A stretch of 64,000 nucleotides of DNA from Flammeovirgaceae bacterium UBA4465. GTDB lineage: Bacteria > Bacteroidota > Bacteroidia > Cytophagales > Cyclobacteriaceae. Position numbers and translations under genes: made by a program. The stretch lies in contig CAJJBF010000007.1 in the NCBI GenBank assembly GCA_905182375.1, forward strand, positions 124,001 to 188,000, read 5' to 3'. This document shows positions 46,510 to 57,516 of the stretch, piece after piece; the first letter of the stretch is position 1, and each line of letters starts with the position of its first letter. The notes beneath the pieces were generated by a model. It was not told where the DNA came from. It saw only the letters and a list, made by a program, of their open reading frames with translations, and searched no databases.

Positions 46510-47904
46510 ATGGAAGCATTCAAAACATTAACGACTAAAGAAAAAGCCCTCAAACTTAATTTAAATGCTGAAATATATGGAACCATTGCCGAAATAGGTG
46601 GTGGACAAGAGGTCGCCAGTCATTTTTTCAAGGCAGGTGCTGCCTCAGGTACCATCGCCAAGACCATGTCAGCTTATGATATGACTTTTAGTGATGCCAT
46701 TTATGGGAAATCTAAAAAATATGTTTGTGAAGACAAACTTGATAAAATGCTCAGTAGAGAATATAATCTTTTGGCTGAGCGTTTGACGGAACGAGCCCCT
46801 CACTCGAAATTTTTTGCCTTCGCCAATACAGTTGAAACTTTGAACTTTGGCAAGACCAATGATGGTCATGGCTGGATTGGATTACGCTTCCAAAAGCAAC
46901 CCTTAGCCCCTCCTAATAATTGCATTATTCATGTTAAGTTACTAGATAAAGATGCCCAGTGGCAACAACTGCTGCTGGGTATGCTGGGCGTGAATTTAAT
47001 TCATGCATGTTTTAGTTATGACAATCCTGAAAAAATTATTTTGGCATTGGCGGATAATTTAGACCAAGATCGCTTTCAGATAGATATGTTCTCCATCATG
47101 GGCCCTGATTTTGAACAAATTGACAATAGACTAATGAGTTTACTTCTAGTTAAAAATGGCCTCTCTCAGTCTGCTATGTTTGGACCCAAAGGAAACGTAC
47201 TTCAGGCTTCTGAAGCTTTATATAAGAAGAACGTCTTGGTCCTAAGAGGCAGGTTTAGGCCCGTGACCAATGTCAACGTAGATATGATGATTAATGGCTT
47301 AAAAGTCATTAAGGAAGAATCAGAAATGGAAACAACTCATCTTCTGGCCCTAACTGAATTGACACTATATGATTTGACTTTGGCAGGTGAAATTGATGAG
47401 GCCGATTATTTAGATCGTGTGGATTTATTATGTGCATTAGGGCAAACCGTTTTGATATCAAATTATCGTGAGCATTATAAGCTGGCTTCTTATTTATCAA
47501 ATATTACTCAACGTATGAAGTTGCGAATTATTTGTGGCTTAGGTAATCTTGAAGGCATTTTTGATGAATCCTATTATGAGAATTTAAAAGGGGGCATCAT
47601 TGAATCCTTTGGTCAGCTATTTGCTCTCAACGTAAAAATTTACGTTTATCCTGCCTTGATTGCTGGCAAGGTAAAATCTATCGAAGACTTTGTTCCAGCT
47701 CCCCATCTCATCGACCTTTATAAATACCTTATTTCAAATAAACGAATAGTAGGTATAAAGGGCGCTAAAACCCAGTGGTTAACTATTGTTTCAGATGAGG
47801 TGCTGACTTTACTTAAAACGGGAAATCCAAAATGGGAAGAAATGGTCCCAAGAAGAGTTTGTCAAATAATCAAAGATAAAAAGATGTTTAATGTGCACAG
47901 GTAG
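46510..47904 (+). CDS. Conserved Bacteroidota protein of unknown function
   Basis: A 464-residue soluble protein with no signal peptide or membrane helix. Conserved-looking stretches include EIGGGQEVASHFFKAG, SGTIAKTMSAYDMTFSDAIYG and NDGHGWIGLRFQ. From memory, close relatives are widespread in Bacteroidota and are often labelled nicotinate-nucleotide adenylyltransferase; however, I see no GxFxPxHxGH nucleotidyltransferase motif, so that label is not supported. The N-terminal GGGQEVA-type segment with following Ser/Thr residues may bind a nucleotide or metal, but this is a guess. It stands alone downstream of the acyl-CoA dehydrogenase. Confidence 0.7.
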   Translation: MEAFKTLTTKEKALKLNLNAEIYGTIAEIGGGQEVASHFFKAGAASGTIAKTMSAYDMTFSDAIYGKSKKYVCEDKLDKMLSREYNLLAERLTERAPHSKFFAFANTVETLNFGKTNDGHGWIGLRFQKQPLAPPNNCIIHVKLLDKDAQWQQLLLGMLGVNLIHACFSYDNPEKIILALADNLDQDRFQIDMFSIMGPDFEQIDNRLMSLLLVKNGLSQSAMFGPKGNVLQASEALYKKNVLVLRGRFRPVTNVNVDMMINGLKVIKEESEMETTHLLALTELTLYDLTLAGEIDEADYLDRVDLLCALGQTVLISNYREHYKLASYLSNITQRMKLRIICGLGNLEGIFDESYYENLKGGIIESFGQLFALNVKIYVYPALIAGKVKSIEDFVPAPHLIDLYKYLISNKRIVGIKGAKTQWLTIVSDEVLTLLKTGNPKWEEMVPRRVCQIIKDKKMFNVHR

Positions 47905-48002
47905 ATGTTGTTATGTGTGAAATCCATTTATTTTCTTACCTCACTGTCTTCACTCGTTTGATTATAGTATATTTAGCCATCGTTTAAAAATGACATCATT
48001 TT

Positions 48003-49415
48003 ATGGTTGCAGAAAGAGGTAAATTCACCAATAAGCTCGGATTCATATTGGCCGCGGCAGGCTCAGCTGTTGGTTTAGGTAATATTTGGAAATTTCCTTT
48101 CGAAGTTGGCTTAGGGGGTGGTGCTGCTTTTGTCGTCATGTATCTTGTTTTTTGCTTTTTATTATGCTTCCCTGTAATGGTTACTGAAATCGCTATTGGA
48201 AGAAAAACACGCAAGAATCCTGTAGGTGCATTTACCGCATTGGGATTCAAAAATTGGAGGTTTATAGGTGTCTTTGGAGTTTTGGCCGGTATTTTGATCT
48301 TGTCGTTTTATAATGTGATCGCAGGTTGGGCATTTGGATTCTTTTTTGAGATGGTTACCGGCAACTTTAGCGTAAGTAAGCATTTCGGAGATTTCACCTC
48401 TGACATGATCAAAGTAGGTACTTATGCGGTTATTTTCATGTCTGCTACAAGTTTTTTTGTAGGTAGAGGTGTCTCAGGTGGAATAGAAAAATTATCAAAA
48501 ATTCTTATGCCTACACTCATCATAATGATCGTAATCATTGCAGCATACGCTCTAACTTTGCCAAATGCCTTTGAAGGTATCAAATTTTACTTAATTCCAG
48601 ACCTCAACGAAATCACGATAAATACGATTGGTGGAGCCTTAAGACAAGCCTTTTTTTCACTTTCATTGGGTATGGGTACCCTCATTACTTACGGAAGTTA
48701 TTTATCTAAAAATGATAATGTAATTTCCTCAGCTGCGTATATTACCTTGGCTGATGTCAGCATTGCTTTTGTTGCCGGTATGATGATTTTTCCTTTGGTT
48801 GCCTTCATCAACCAAGGAGATATGAGTACCGTAGCTTCTGATCAAGCGGGTCCTGGTTTAATTTTCATTACAATGCCTCGAGCTTTTGAAACCTTGGGGC
48901 CTAATTTAGGTGCCTTTGTGGGAGGGACGTTTTTTCTGTTATTATCTTTTGCAGCGTTAACCTCAACAGTTTCGCTACTAGAGGTGCCTACTGCATATAT
49001 CGTTGATGAGTGGAAAGTAAGTAGAAAAAAAGCAGTTTTAATTGCTTCCATCATCATTTTTCTTATTGGATTACCTTCAATGCTTGCTAATGGGGCCTCT
49101 GACTTCTTCTCCAATCAATTCAAAATTGCTGGGTCATCAGATTTTCTTTCGTTAGTTTCAAAAATAACAGACAGTATGTTGTTGTTAGGAGGCATGTGTA
49201 TTGTGATTTTTGCTGCCTACATTTGGAAAAAAGAGCAGCTCAATGAAGAGATATCCAATGGCTATGAAGGATTCAAAAAAAAGTTAGTGAGTAAATATCT
49301 TAATTTCACTATTTCTTATGTCAGCCCCATCATCTTGGCAATCTTGTTTGTTATTGTTGTGTTGAGTGAGTTTTTTGGAGTCAATGTTTATAACTACCTA
49401 TCAATTCTTTTTTGA
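48003..49415 (+). CDS. Neurotransmitter:sodium symporter (NSS/SLC6-type) family transporter
   Basis: A 470-residue membrane protein with about 11-12 helices. The start NKLGFILAAAGSAVGLGNIWKFP is the highly conserved first helix carrying substrate- and sodium-binding backbone groups. A second hallmark is SLGMGTLITYGSYL in helix 6. Bacterial members such as LeuT and MhsT import amino acids; the substrate here is unknown. The gene ends 15 bases inside the convergent hypothetical gene. Confidence 0.93.
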   Translation: MVAERGKFTNKLGFILAAAGSAVGLGNIWKFPFEVGLGGGAAFVVMYLVFCFLLCFPVMVTEIAIGRKTRKNPVGAFTALGFKNWRFIGVFGVLAGILILSFYNVIAGWAFGFFFEMVTGNFSVSKHFGDFTSDMIKVGTYAVIFMSATSFFVGRGVSGGIEKLSKILMPTLIIMIVIIAAYALTLPNAFEGIKFYLIPDLNEITINTIGGALRQAFFSLSLGMGTLITYGSYLSKNDNVISSAAYITLADVSIAFVAGMMIFPLVAFINQGDMSTVASDQAGPGLIFITMPRAFETLGPNLGAFVGGTFFLLLSFAALTSTVSLLEVPTAYIVDEWKVSRKKAVLIASIIIFLIGLPSMLANGASDFFSNQFKIAGSSDFLSLVSKITDSMLLLGGMCIVIFAAYIWKKEQLNEEISNGYEGFKKKLVSKYLNFTISYVSPIILAILFVIVVLSEFFGVNVYNYLSILF

Positions 49416-50198
49416 GAATCCAGTGGGCGCGATCCCATCAAAATAAATAACATAATCGCCTTCTTTTAACTTGCTGATGTTAATGACAATACCATCACCT
49501 TCCATCACCAAAGTAGATCCAGCATCATACACTTCATAATGCGCCTTCCTAGAAAGTTTAATGAGCTCATTTGAGTCATTAATACTGAAGATTACAGGGC
49601 TTGGATAATATTCATAATCAAGCTCTTGAGAATATAAATACTTATCATTATCAAAATCATATTTGATCCTGAACTTGTTGGCTCCAGGAACTAAAACAGG
49701 AGTGATTCCATAACTTGATTTTTCAAATTTTGAAGTGGACTTAATTTCAGCAATGTGTTCCCAAAGACCATCATATAACCTTTCAATAGAATAATTACCC
49801 TTACCATGCTCCCCTTGTGTCTCCCATTCTAAAAGAGTATCACTTACGGCCAGCTTATTGAACCTAAAGTTAGAATGATAAAATATGGCATCTGGATTAA
49901 TGACTATAGGATTACAAAGAGAGTCATTGTAGAAAATTTTAATCGAAACCGGTGAAAATAAATCAATTTTGTTAAAATCAAGAATTAAGGCACTTAATTG
50001 ATAGTTTAAATTAAGTGCCTTACCATTTAAGTCAATTTTAGTAATACAATAATTTGATGACTCATTTTGGTAAGGATTTTGTATAAATAAGGAATTACCT
50101 CTGTAGACACCAATGTACTCAGTTGAATAATCAGAATCAACTTGAAAGGCATTAAAAATAAAAAGAGCCCATGAAATAATAATTTTTGAAAAAATCAT
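49401..50198 (-). CDS. Exported hypothetical protein with possible FN3-like module
   Basis: A 265-residue protein. I chose the ATG at 50198 because the longer frame starts at TTG and the shorter one gives a good signal peptide (MIFSKIIISWALFIFNAF). The body is beta-rich. Residues about 115-215 contain LLEWETQGEHGKGNYSIERLYDG, which resembles the interactions-with-exported-protein style of FN3-type modules often seen before T9SS sorting domains. The C-terminal part (HYEVYDAGSTLVMEGDG ... EGDYVIYFDG) has the form of a T9SS-like sorting tail but lacks the usual basic end. Family not recognised. Confidence 0.5.
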   Translation of the reverse strand: MIFSKIIISWALFIFNAFQVDSDYSTEYIGVYRGNSLFIQNPYQNESSNYCITKIDLNGKALNLNYQLSALILDFNKIDLFSPVSIKIFYNDSLCNPIVINPDAIFYHSNFRFNKLAVSDTLLEWETQGEHGKGNYSIERLYDGLWEHIAEIKSTSKFEKSSYGITPVLVPGANKFRIKYDFDNDKYLYSQELDYEYYPSPVIFSINDSNELIKLSRKAHYEVYDAGSTLVMEGDGIVINISKLKEGDYVIYFDGIAPTGFSKKN

Positions 50199-50267
50199 AA
50201 TTATTGCTACCAATTATCCCTCGAAAAAATAGGCCTTTACTCAGCACGCTATTAGATTAAATGCATT

Positions 50268-50967
50268 CTAATTTAAATCTTCGAGCTGTTTTTTCACAAG
50301 ATCAAAATCCGGTGAAATTAATAATATGTCTTTGTATATTTTTGTTGCTTCAACTACATTTCCTTGCTCTTCATATATCATGGCCTTGAGACGTTTAGCC
50401 GCTGTTTTTAAGACTACTTCTTGCTCTGACTCATCATTTTTAGGAAAACGAATTTGAACTTCATTGGACTTAGCATCTGCTATGATAATGTCGACATTGG
50501 TAAAAGCTTCATTTAATCTCTTTAGTCTATACTGAAGAAACGAAACTTGATAAAGAATCATGATATCATTTCTAAGTAAATAGAGAGTTTCATAATATTT
50601 CAATGCCCTTTCAGTAGCCCCGATTTGCTCAAAGCTCAAAGCAGCTATTTCAGCTGCCAATTCATCTTTGGGATTTAGCGAAACAGCATCTACACTTATC
50701 CAATGCTGCAGAAACATATTGTTGCAATCCAAAATATATAAGGGCGATTGAATCTAGGATAGCACTATTATTACGGTTAAAGGCCAATAAATTGTACAGA
50801 GTTGATAATTGCATCATCTTATCATTATATTTTTTGGCCGCTCCATAAACAAATATTTGTCTTTGGACCTCCATGGGTATCAGCGTATCTCCCTCTACAT
50901 TATCTTGTGCAAATGTTAAACAGGGTAAAGAGCCTAGAATTAATATTGCAATAATGATTTTTTTCAT
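50268..50967 (-). pseudogene. Exported TPR-type protein, frameshifted near 50702
   Basis: From ATG at 50967: signal peptide (residues 1-20, ending LTFAQ), then NLLAFNRNNSAILDSIALIYFG and a break near the CCAA at 50700-50703. In the neighbouring frame the protein resumes with ISVDAVSLNPKDELAAEIAALS and TPR-like helix pairs (ALKYYETLYLLRN, AFTNVDIIIADAK, NVVEATKIYKDILLISPD). Removing one base restores a protein of about 232 residues. Role unknown; probably a periplasmic scaffold or chaperone-like factor. It is followed by the exported hypothetical gene. Confidence 0.7.
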
Positions 50968-51209
50968 TTGCTTAACTTATATTTTAGGTAAAGATAAGAA
51001 TTACTTCAACTTCTAATAACACAGGGTATTTTATTGTAACAAAAAATAAGCTTTTTTATTAAAAATTCAATGATTATTTATAATCATCAACTTTAGTATA
51101 ATATATCAAAACTAATCTTTTTGCCGATTTTCTACCAATGCTTTTTTTCATCTCAAAAAGTGCTTATATTTATCAAATGGGGATATTTTTAATTATTTTA
51201 AGATAATAA

Positions 51210-52634
51210 TTATTTCTGTTTAAAGACAATGCCCTGACTTTTACCTTCCTTTTTTATATATTCTAAGGCGGCATCGTATTGATTGGGTATTTTATTTTCA
51301 ATAATGGCTTCTTTAACCATCTCTTTCAACTCTCCCACTATTCTAGAGGGCTCCAAATCAAATATTTCCATGATTTTTTCTCCTGTGATCGGATTTTTAA
51401 AGTTACGAAGAGAATCTTTTGATTCTACTTTTTGAATTTTATCTTCCACATGTTTAAAATTCATTAAGTATTGTTGCACTCTGTTGTTGTTTTTAGAGGT
51501 AATATCAGCTTTACACAACATGAGCAAATCATCAATCTCATCACCCGCTTCATACATCAAGCGTCGGATCGCAGCATCGGTCACATTTTTACTTATCAAT
51601 GCAATCGGTCTGAGATGGAGGCGAACCAATTTTTGAACCAATTTCATATGCTCATTTAAGGGAAGTTTCATTCTTTTAAAAATACTAGGCACCCATTGAG
51701 CACCTTTGTCTTCATGCCCATGAAAGGTCCATCCTACCTTTTTATTAAATCTTTTAGTGTCGGGTTTAGCGATGTCATGTAAAATAGCCGCCCACCTCAA
51801 CCATAAATCATCCGTAGCTTTCGATATATTATCCAATACTTGCAGAGTATGAAAAAAATTGTCCTTGTGAGATTTACCCTCTCTGATTTGAACCCCATGT
51901 AATTTTTGTAACTCTGGGAAGATGATTTTTAAAAGGCCCGACTGAAACAACAAATTAAAACCATACGCAGGCTTTTCAGATAAAATAATTTTATTCAATT
52001 CCGTGGTTATACGCTCTTGCGAGATGATACTTATTCTTGAATTCATTTTTTGAATGGCCAAAAAAGTATCCGATTCAATATCAAAATTTAATTGGGCTGC
52101 GAATCGAATGGCACGAAGCATTCTCAAAGGGTCATCTGAGAAGGTTTCCTCGGGATCTAATGGAGTTTTTATACTTTTTTTCTTTGCATCAATTATTCCA
52201 TCAAAAGGATCTGTGAGTTCACCAAAATCTTTTTCATTGAGGCTTATGGCTAAGGCATTGATTGTGAAATCACGTCGATTTTGATCTTCTTCTAAAGTCC
52301 CCTCTTCCACTGTTGGCTTTCGAGATTCTGATCTATAAGATTCTTTTCGAGCCCCGACAAATTCTATTTCGAATTTTTGATATTTCACACATGCGGTTCC
52401 GAACTGCTTGTAAATCGCCAAAGATGCGCTGTCTCCAAGATACTTTTTTAATATTTGTGCCAAATGAATTCCGCTACCTAAGCACACAATATCAATATCT
52501 TGCTTACTATTTCGCTCGATGATTAGGTCTCGAACAAAGCCACCGATCACATAAGTCTCTATATTATGTTTTCCCGCCAAATCTCGAATGATTTGGAATA
52601 TATCAATATTTTGTATCCGATCTTTTAGATTCAA
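51210..52634 (-). CDS. cca: CCA tRNA nucleotidyltransferase with HD domain
   Basis: A 474-residue enzyme adding CCA to tRNA 3' ends. The class II head contains VIGGFVRDLII, the catalytic QDIDIVC carboxylates and RRDFTINALAIS. An HD-type domain follows (WAAILHDIAKPDTKRF and FHGHEDKGAQW), as in E. coli-type enzymes. The start is TTG: no ATG lies in frame before an upstream TAA. A weak -7 element is at 52701-52708. ligA is divergent on the other side of a 209-base gap. Confidence 0.9.
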   Translation of the reverse strand: MNLKDRIQNIDIFQIIRDLAGKHNIETYVIGGFVRDLIIERNSKQDIDIVCLGSGIHLAQILKKYLGDSASLAIYKQFGTACVKYQKFEIEFVGARKESYRSESRKPTVEEGTLEEDQNRRDFTINALAISLNEKDFGELTDPFDGIIDAKKKSIKTPLDPEETFSDDPLRMLRAIRFAAQLNFDIESDTFLAIQKMNSRISIISQERITTELNKIILSEKPAYGFNLLFQSGLLKIIFPELQKLHGVQIREGKSHKDNFFHTLQVLDNISKATDDLWLRWAAILHDIAKPDTKRFNKKVGWTFHGHEDKGAQWVPSIFKRMKLPLNEHMKLVQKLVRLHLRPIALISKNVTDAAIRRLMYEAGDEIDDLLMLCKADITSKNNNRVQQYLMNFKHVEDKIQKVESKDSLRNFKNPITGEKIMEIFDLEPSRIVGELKEMVKEAIIENKIPNQYDAALEYIKKEGKSQGIVFKQK

Positions 52635-52700
52635 TGATTTTTTATTTTTTGGAAAATGACCTTGACCTATTTAGTGATTCCAATGGATCTTTTCATTGAA

Positions 52701-52708
52701 CAAATTTA
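52701..52708 (-). promoter_or_regulatory. Possible -7 element for cca
   Basis: On the minus strand TAAATTTG fits TAnnTTTG, 67 bases upstream of the TTG start. No -33 TTTG is seen at the right spacing. Confidence 0.3.
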
Positions 52709-52810
52709 CGATTGGTTATTGAATGAACTGCTGCTCACACCATAAATATTTTAATTATTCAAAATTAATAATTCTATTTTTTTTGTTGATAACCTAATTA
52801 GATTCGATAA

Positions 52811-54879
<2,069 letters not shown>

Positions 54880-54880
<1 letters not shown>

Positions 54881-55377
54881 TGATGCAAAAACTAATTATT
54901 GAATGGCTCTTTAGACTACGAATAAAAAAAAAAAATATCCCAGTTGAAGGATTCAAAAAAATAAAAAATATTGTTATCATTATAAATTTAGATGAAAACA
55001 GGACTTGTGATCTAGAAGCACTGATTGATTCTTTCCAAGCATTAGGTAAAAAGGTCCAATCCATCGGTGTCACCTTAGCGGACCAGACTCCTGAGCAAAA
55101 TACCATGAAAATGATTATGAAAGACGATTTTACCTTTCGGGGGAAGCCAAAAACTACAGAGGTTCAGCAATTTTTTAATATGAAATTTGATTATGTTTTA
55201 TTGATAGACCGAAGTAATAATTATCTAGTCAATCATGTAGCAATTCATTGCAAAGCTAATTGTTATATTGGATATAGGTCCATCCCTGAAAATGAATTAT
55301 TAACTTTACAAATTGCACCCCTACAAGAAAATGAGCACGAAGATTTTTTGCGCTACATAAAATTAATAGAAAGTTAA
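54880..55377 (+). CDS. Conserved Bacteroidota protein of DUF6913 type
   Basis: A 165-residue protein starting at ATG within TGATG, so it is translationally coupled to ligA. The middle looks like an alpha/beta fold (NIVIIINLDEN, YVLLIDRSN), and the basic N-terminus may contact membrane or nucleic acid. Related proteins of this size occur beside ligA and dapA in Bacteroidota, as far as I remember, under a domain-of-unknown-function label. dapA begins 1 base after its stop. Confidence 0.6.
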
Positions 55378-55378
55378 G

Positions 55379-56248
55379 ATGAGTGAACTATTTGTAGGTA
55401 CCGGTGTGGCCCTTGTCACGCCCTTCTTATCAGATAAAAGAATTGATTACGATTCTCTAGAACGCATCATTAAATTTGTGGATCTTCCTGAAATAAATTA
55501 CCTCGCCATTATAGGCTCTACAGGTGAAAGCGCCACTTTGAGCTGGAATGAGAAAATTGAAATCCTTGAATTCACTAAAGGAAAAGCCCCAGATCAACCC
55601 ATCCTATTTGGATTAGGAGGTAACGACACAGCCCAATTACTGAAAGAAATCAGCCTTATCGACAAGTATCCTATTGATGGAATTCTATCCGTCACTCCTT
55701 ATTATAATCGGCCGAGTCAAGCAGGTTTAATCTATCATTATAGACAGATAGCAGATGCTTCTGACCATCCTATCATACTTTACAATGTCCCTTCTCGTAC
55801 CGGTGTTAACCTTGAGTCCGACACCACGCTTATATTGTCGGAGCATCCCAATATCATGGGCATAAAAGAAGCTTCTGGAGACTTAAAGCAATGTGAACGG
55901 ATCATCAATTCAAAATCCGATGATTTCTTATTGCTATCTGGTAATGATCCTGAGACTTTAGCTATCCTTAAACTCGGAGGGAATGGATCAATCTCAGTTT
56001 TGGCCAATTACAAGCCTGAAATGTTCGGAAACATGGTAAGGTCTTATTTGAACAAGGAATATGGGAAAGCTTTAAAGTACCAGAATGAGCTCAGAGAATA
56101 CTTTGAATGGATGGATTTGGAAGGAAATCCAACTTCTATTAAAACCGCACTTAAAACCATCCATCTTTGCGAGAAAACGGTACGTTCTCCTTTAATGGAG
56201 GGCTCAATTGATTTAGAGAATAAGTTTTTAAAAAAAGGATCCCATTAA
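55379..56248 (+). CDS. dapA: 4-hydroxy-tetrahydrodipicolinate synthase
   Basis: A 289-residue TIM-barrel enzyme of the lysine/diaminopimelate pathway, joining pyruvate and aspartate semialdehyde. The Schiff-base lysine is K163 in GIKEASGD; the proton-relay tyrosine is Y135 in LYNVPSRTG; GSTGESATL is the pyruvate carboxylate-binding segment. Length is standard. It is the last gene in ligA-DUF-dapA and its stop lies inside a strong terminator hairpin. Confidence 0.95.
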   Translation: MSELFVGTGVALVTPFLSDKRIDYDSLERIIKFVDLPEINYLAIIGSTGESATLSWNEKIEILEFTKGKAPDQPILFGLGGNDTAQLLKEISLIDKYPIDGILSVTPYYNRPSQAGLIYHYRQIADASDHPIILYNVPSRTGVNLESDTTLILSEHPNIMGIKEASGDLKQCERIINSKSDDFLLLSGNDPETLAILKLGGNGSISVLANYKPEMFGNMVRSYLNKEYGKALKYQNELREYFEWMDLEGNPTSIKTALKTIHLCEKTVRSPLMEGSIDLENKFLKKGSH

Positions 56249-56262
56249 TGGATCCTTTTTTT
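56231..56262. terminator. Rho-independent terminator after dapA
   Basis: A 12-bp stem AAAAAAGGATCC / GGATCCTTTTTT with a 7-base loop CATTAAT (which includes the dapA stop TAA) is followed by T residues. Its symmetry also fits the convergent lipoprotein gene. Confidence 0.9.
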
Positions 56263-56278
56263 AAATCTGAAATTATAT

Positions 56279-56575
56279 TTATTTCGTAACTGTTACCGTT
56301 CGAGGGGCTATGGTTACAGCACCTGTAAAAGCTCCAATAATCGCATCTACAAAACTCTGCTTTACTTCAATGTTATAATCTTCTGCACCTCCTGCCATTG
56401 AATTTGTATCCACATCATTTAAAGGAGCTAATCCCCAAAGCACATACCATTGCCGTTGGACAACTTCAGTATTGCCTTTGGCCCCTTCTCCTACGGTATG
56501 ATTCATTACATAACATGATGACAAAGCAAAAGCCATGAGAATTAAAATTGAAATAGCTGTTAAGATCTTTTTCAT
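56279..56575 (-). CDS. Bor-like lipoprotein
   Basis: A 98-residue lipoprotein with Cys at residue 21 (ALSSC). The mature part NHTVGEGAKGNTEVVQRQWYVLWGLAPLN follows the phage lambda Bor/Iss pattern (short, glycine-rich with WxLxGL) and ends in a strongly apolar FVDAIIGAFTGAVTIAPRTVTV. In Enterobacteria, Bor-type proteins aid serum survival; in Bacteroidota their role is unknown. I see no phage genes near it. Confidence 0.65.
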   Translation of the reverse strand: MKKILTAISILILMAFALSSCYVMNHTVGEGAKGNTEVVQRQWYVLWGLAPLNDVDTNSMAGGAEDYNIEVKQSFVDAIIGAFTGAVTIAPRTVTVTK

Positions 56576-56649
56576 TATTTTGTCTATTTTAAATTGTATT
56601 AGTTATAACCTAGGCTTTAATATAAATTTTTTTAATAAAAAATCCAAAT

Positions 56650-57126
56650 TTAATTTAAACGAACCGACCCTATAGATGATTCAATATTACCTACATTTTC
56701 TTCTATTCGTAGTCTTGGGACAGCGAAATAGAAACTTAGAGAATCATCATTATTCTGTACTTTTATATCAAAAACGACAGCCTTAGAGTTTTGATAAACA
56801 TTTTGTTGAAACTTTATTTCGTTATTTATAAACGTTGCATACTGAGGTTTTGAAAAAAGTGAAGGATCAAATTTATTAATGATATTTACCAACATCATGC
56901 TTGAATCTATTGGTGATAAAAAAACTAAATTGATAGAATCTTTAGGATTCATTAAAACCCAACCTTTGGGCGTATTGAACGTGAAATTCTGAAACGTATA
57001 ACTCTTCTCAGACAAAAGCTTTTCATTAATATTTAGTATGTTTTTTCTATTTGAAGAAGTATCAATACATTGATAAAAAAGCAAAGTCAAAAAAAATATA
57101 AGGGTATTTGAACTAAGTCTTTTCAT
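56650..57126 (-). CDS. Predicted lipoprotein
   Basis: A 158-residue protein with lipoprotein signal (LLFYQC, Cys near residue 20). The mature region is beta-rich, with FTFNTPKGWVLMNP resembling PsbP/DcrB-like segments that fold a small lipid- or metal-associated domain. Without a search the family is not secure. It is between the Bor-like and H1-like genes on the same strand. Confidence 0.5.
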   Translation of the reverse strand: MKRLSSNTLIFFLTLLFYQCIDTSSNRKNILNINEKLLSEKSYTFQNFTFNTPKGWVLMNPKDSINLVFLSPIDSSMMLVNIINKFDPSLFSKPQYATFINNEIKFQQNVYQNSKAVVFDIKVQNNDDSLSFYFAVPRLRIEENVGNIESSIGSVRLN

Positions 57127-57258
57127 AAAAGATCAATTTTTATATTTTTAGAGATATTATTAAAAGGCACTTTATGTTTTTTGTCTTTTTTCTATCGCAT
57201 AAAAAAAGGATCAGAATGAATAAAGTACTTGTTTTATGCTAGTACTTAAGGCTATTAC

Positions 57259-57432
57259 TTAAGAATTTTTCTGACTCTGAACTTCTATTCTAATTTCTTG
57301 TGCCATATTCTTCATTTCCTGCATTCCTTTTCTTACTCTAGTTCCTGCAGCATTATTTCCTTTGTCATAAAATTTTTCAAAGTCTCCTTCTAGGGCATCT
57401 ACCAGTTCTTTGAGTTGGTTAAATCTTTTCAT
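57259..57432 (-). CDS. Histone H1-like small basic protein
   Basis: A 57-residue reading frame (start ATG at 57432, stop TAA). The protein reads as one long helix with the Bacteroidota histone-H1-like pattern: KRFNQLKELVDALEGDFE, FYDKGNNAAGTRVRKGMQ, MKNMAQEIRIEVQSQKN. Members are abundant nucleoid-associated proteins thought to compact DNA. The length and layout match the family, which is why I call it in spite of small size. Confidence 0.8.
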   Translation of the reverse strand: MKRFNQLKELVDALEGDFEKFYDKGNNAAGTRVRKGMQEMKNMAQEIRIEVQSQKNS

Positions 57433-57516
57433 TGTTATCTGTATTTAAACGGTGAATATTATAATGATCTTTAATACTAAATAAAAAAAATTAATCCATA
57501 AAAACTAATTTTTTAG

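Noticed and set aside
51071-51086. Palindrome TGATTATTTATAATCA as operator
   Set aside because: It is AT-rich and short; in a region of this composition such a palindrome is expected by chance, and there is no neighbouring start close enough to give it meaning.
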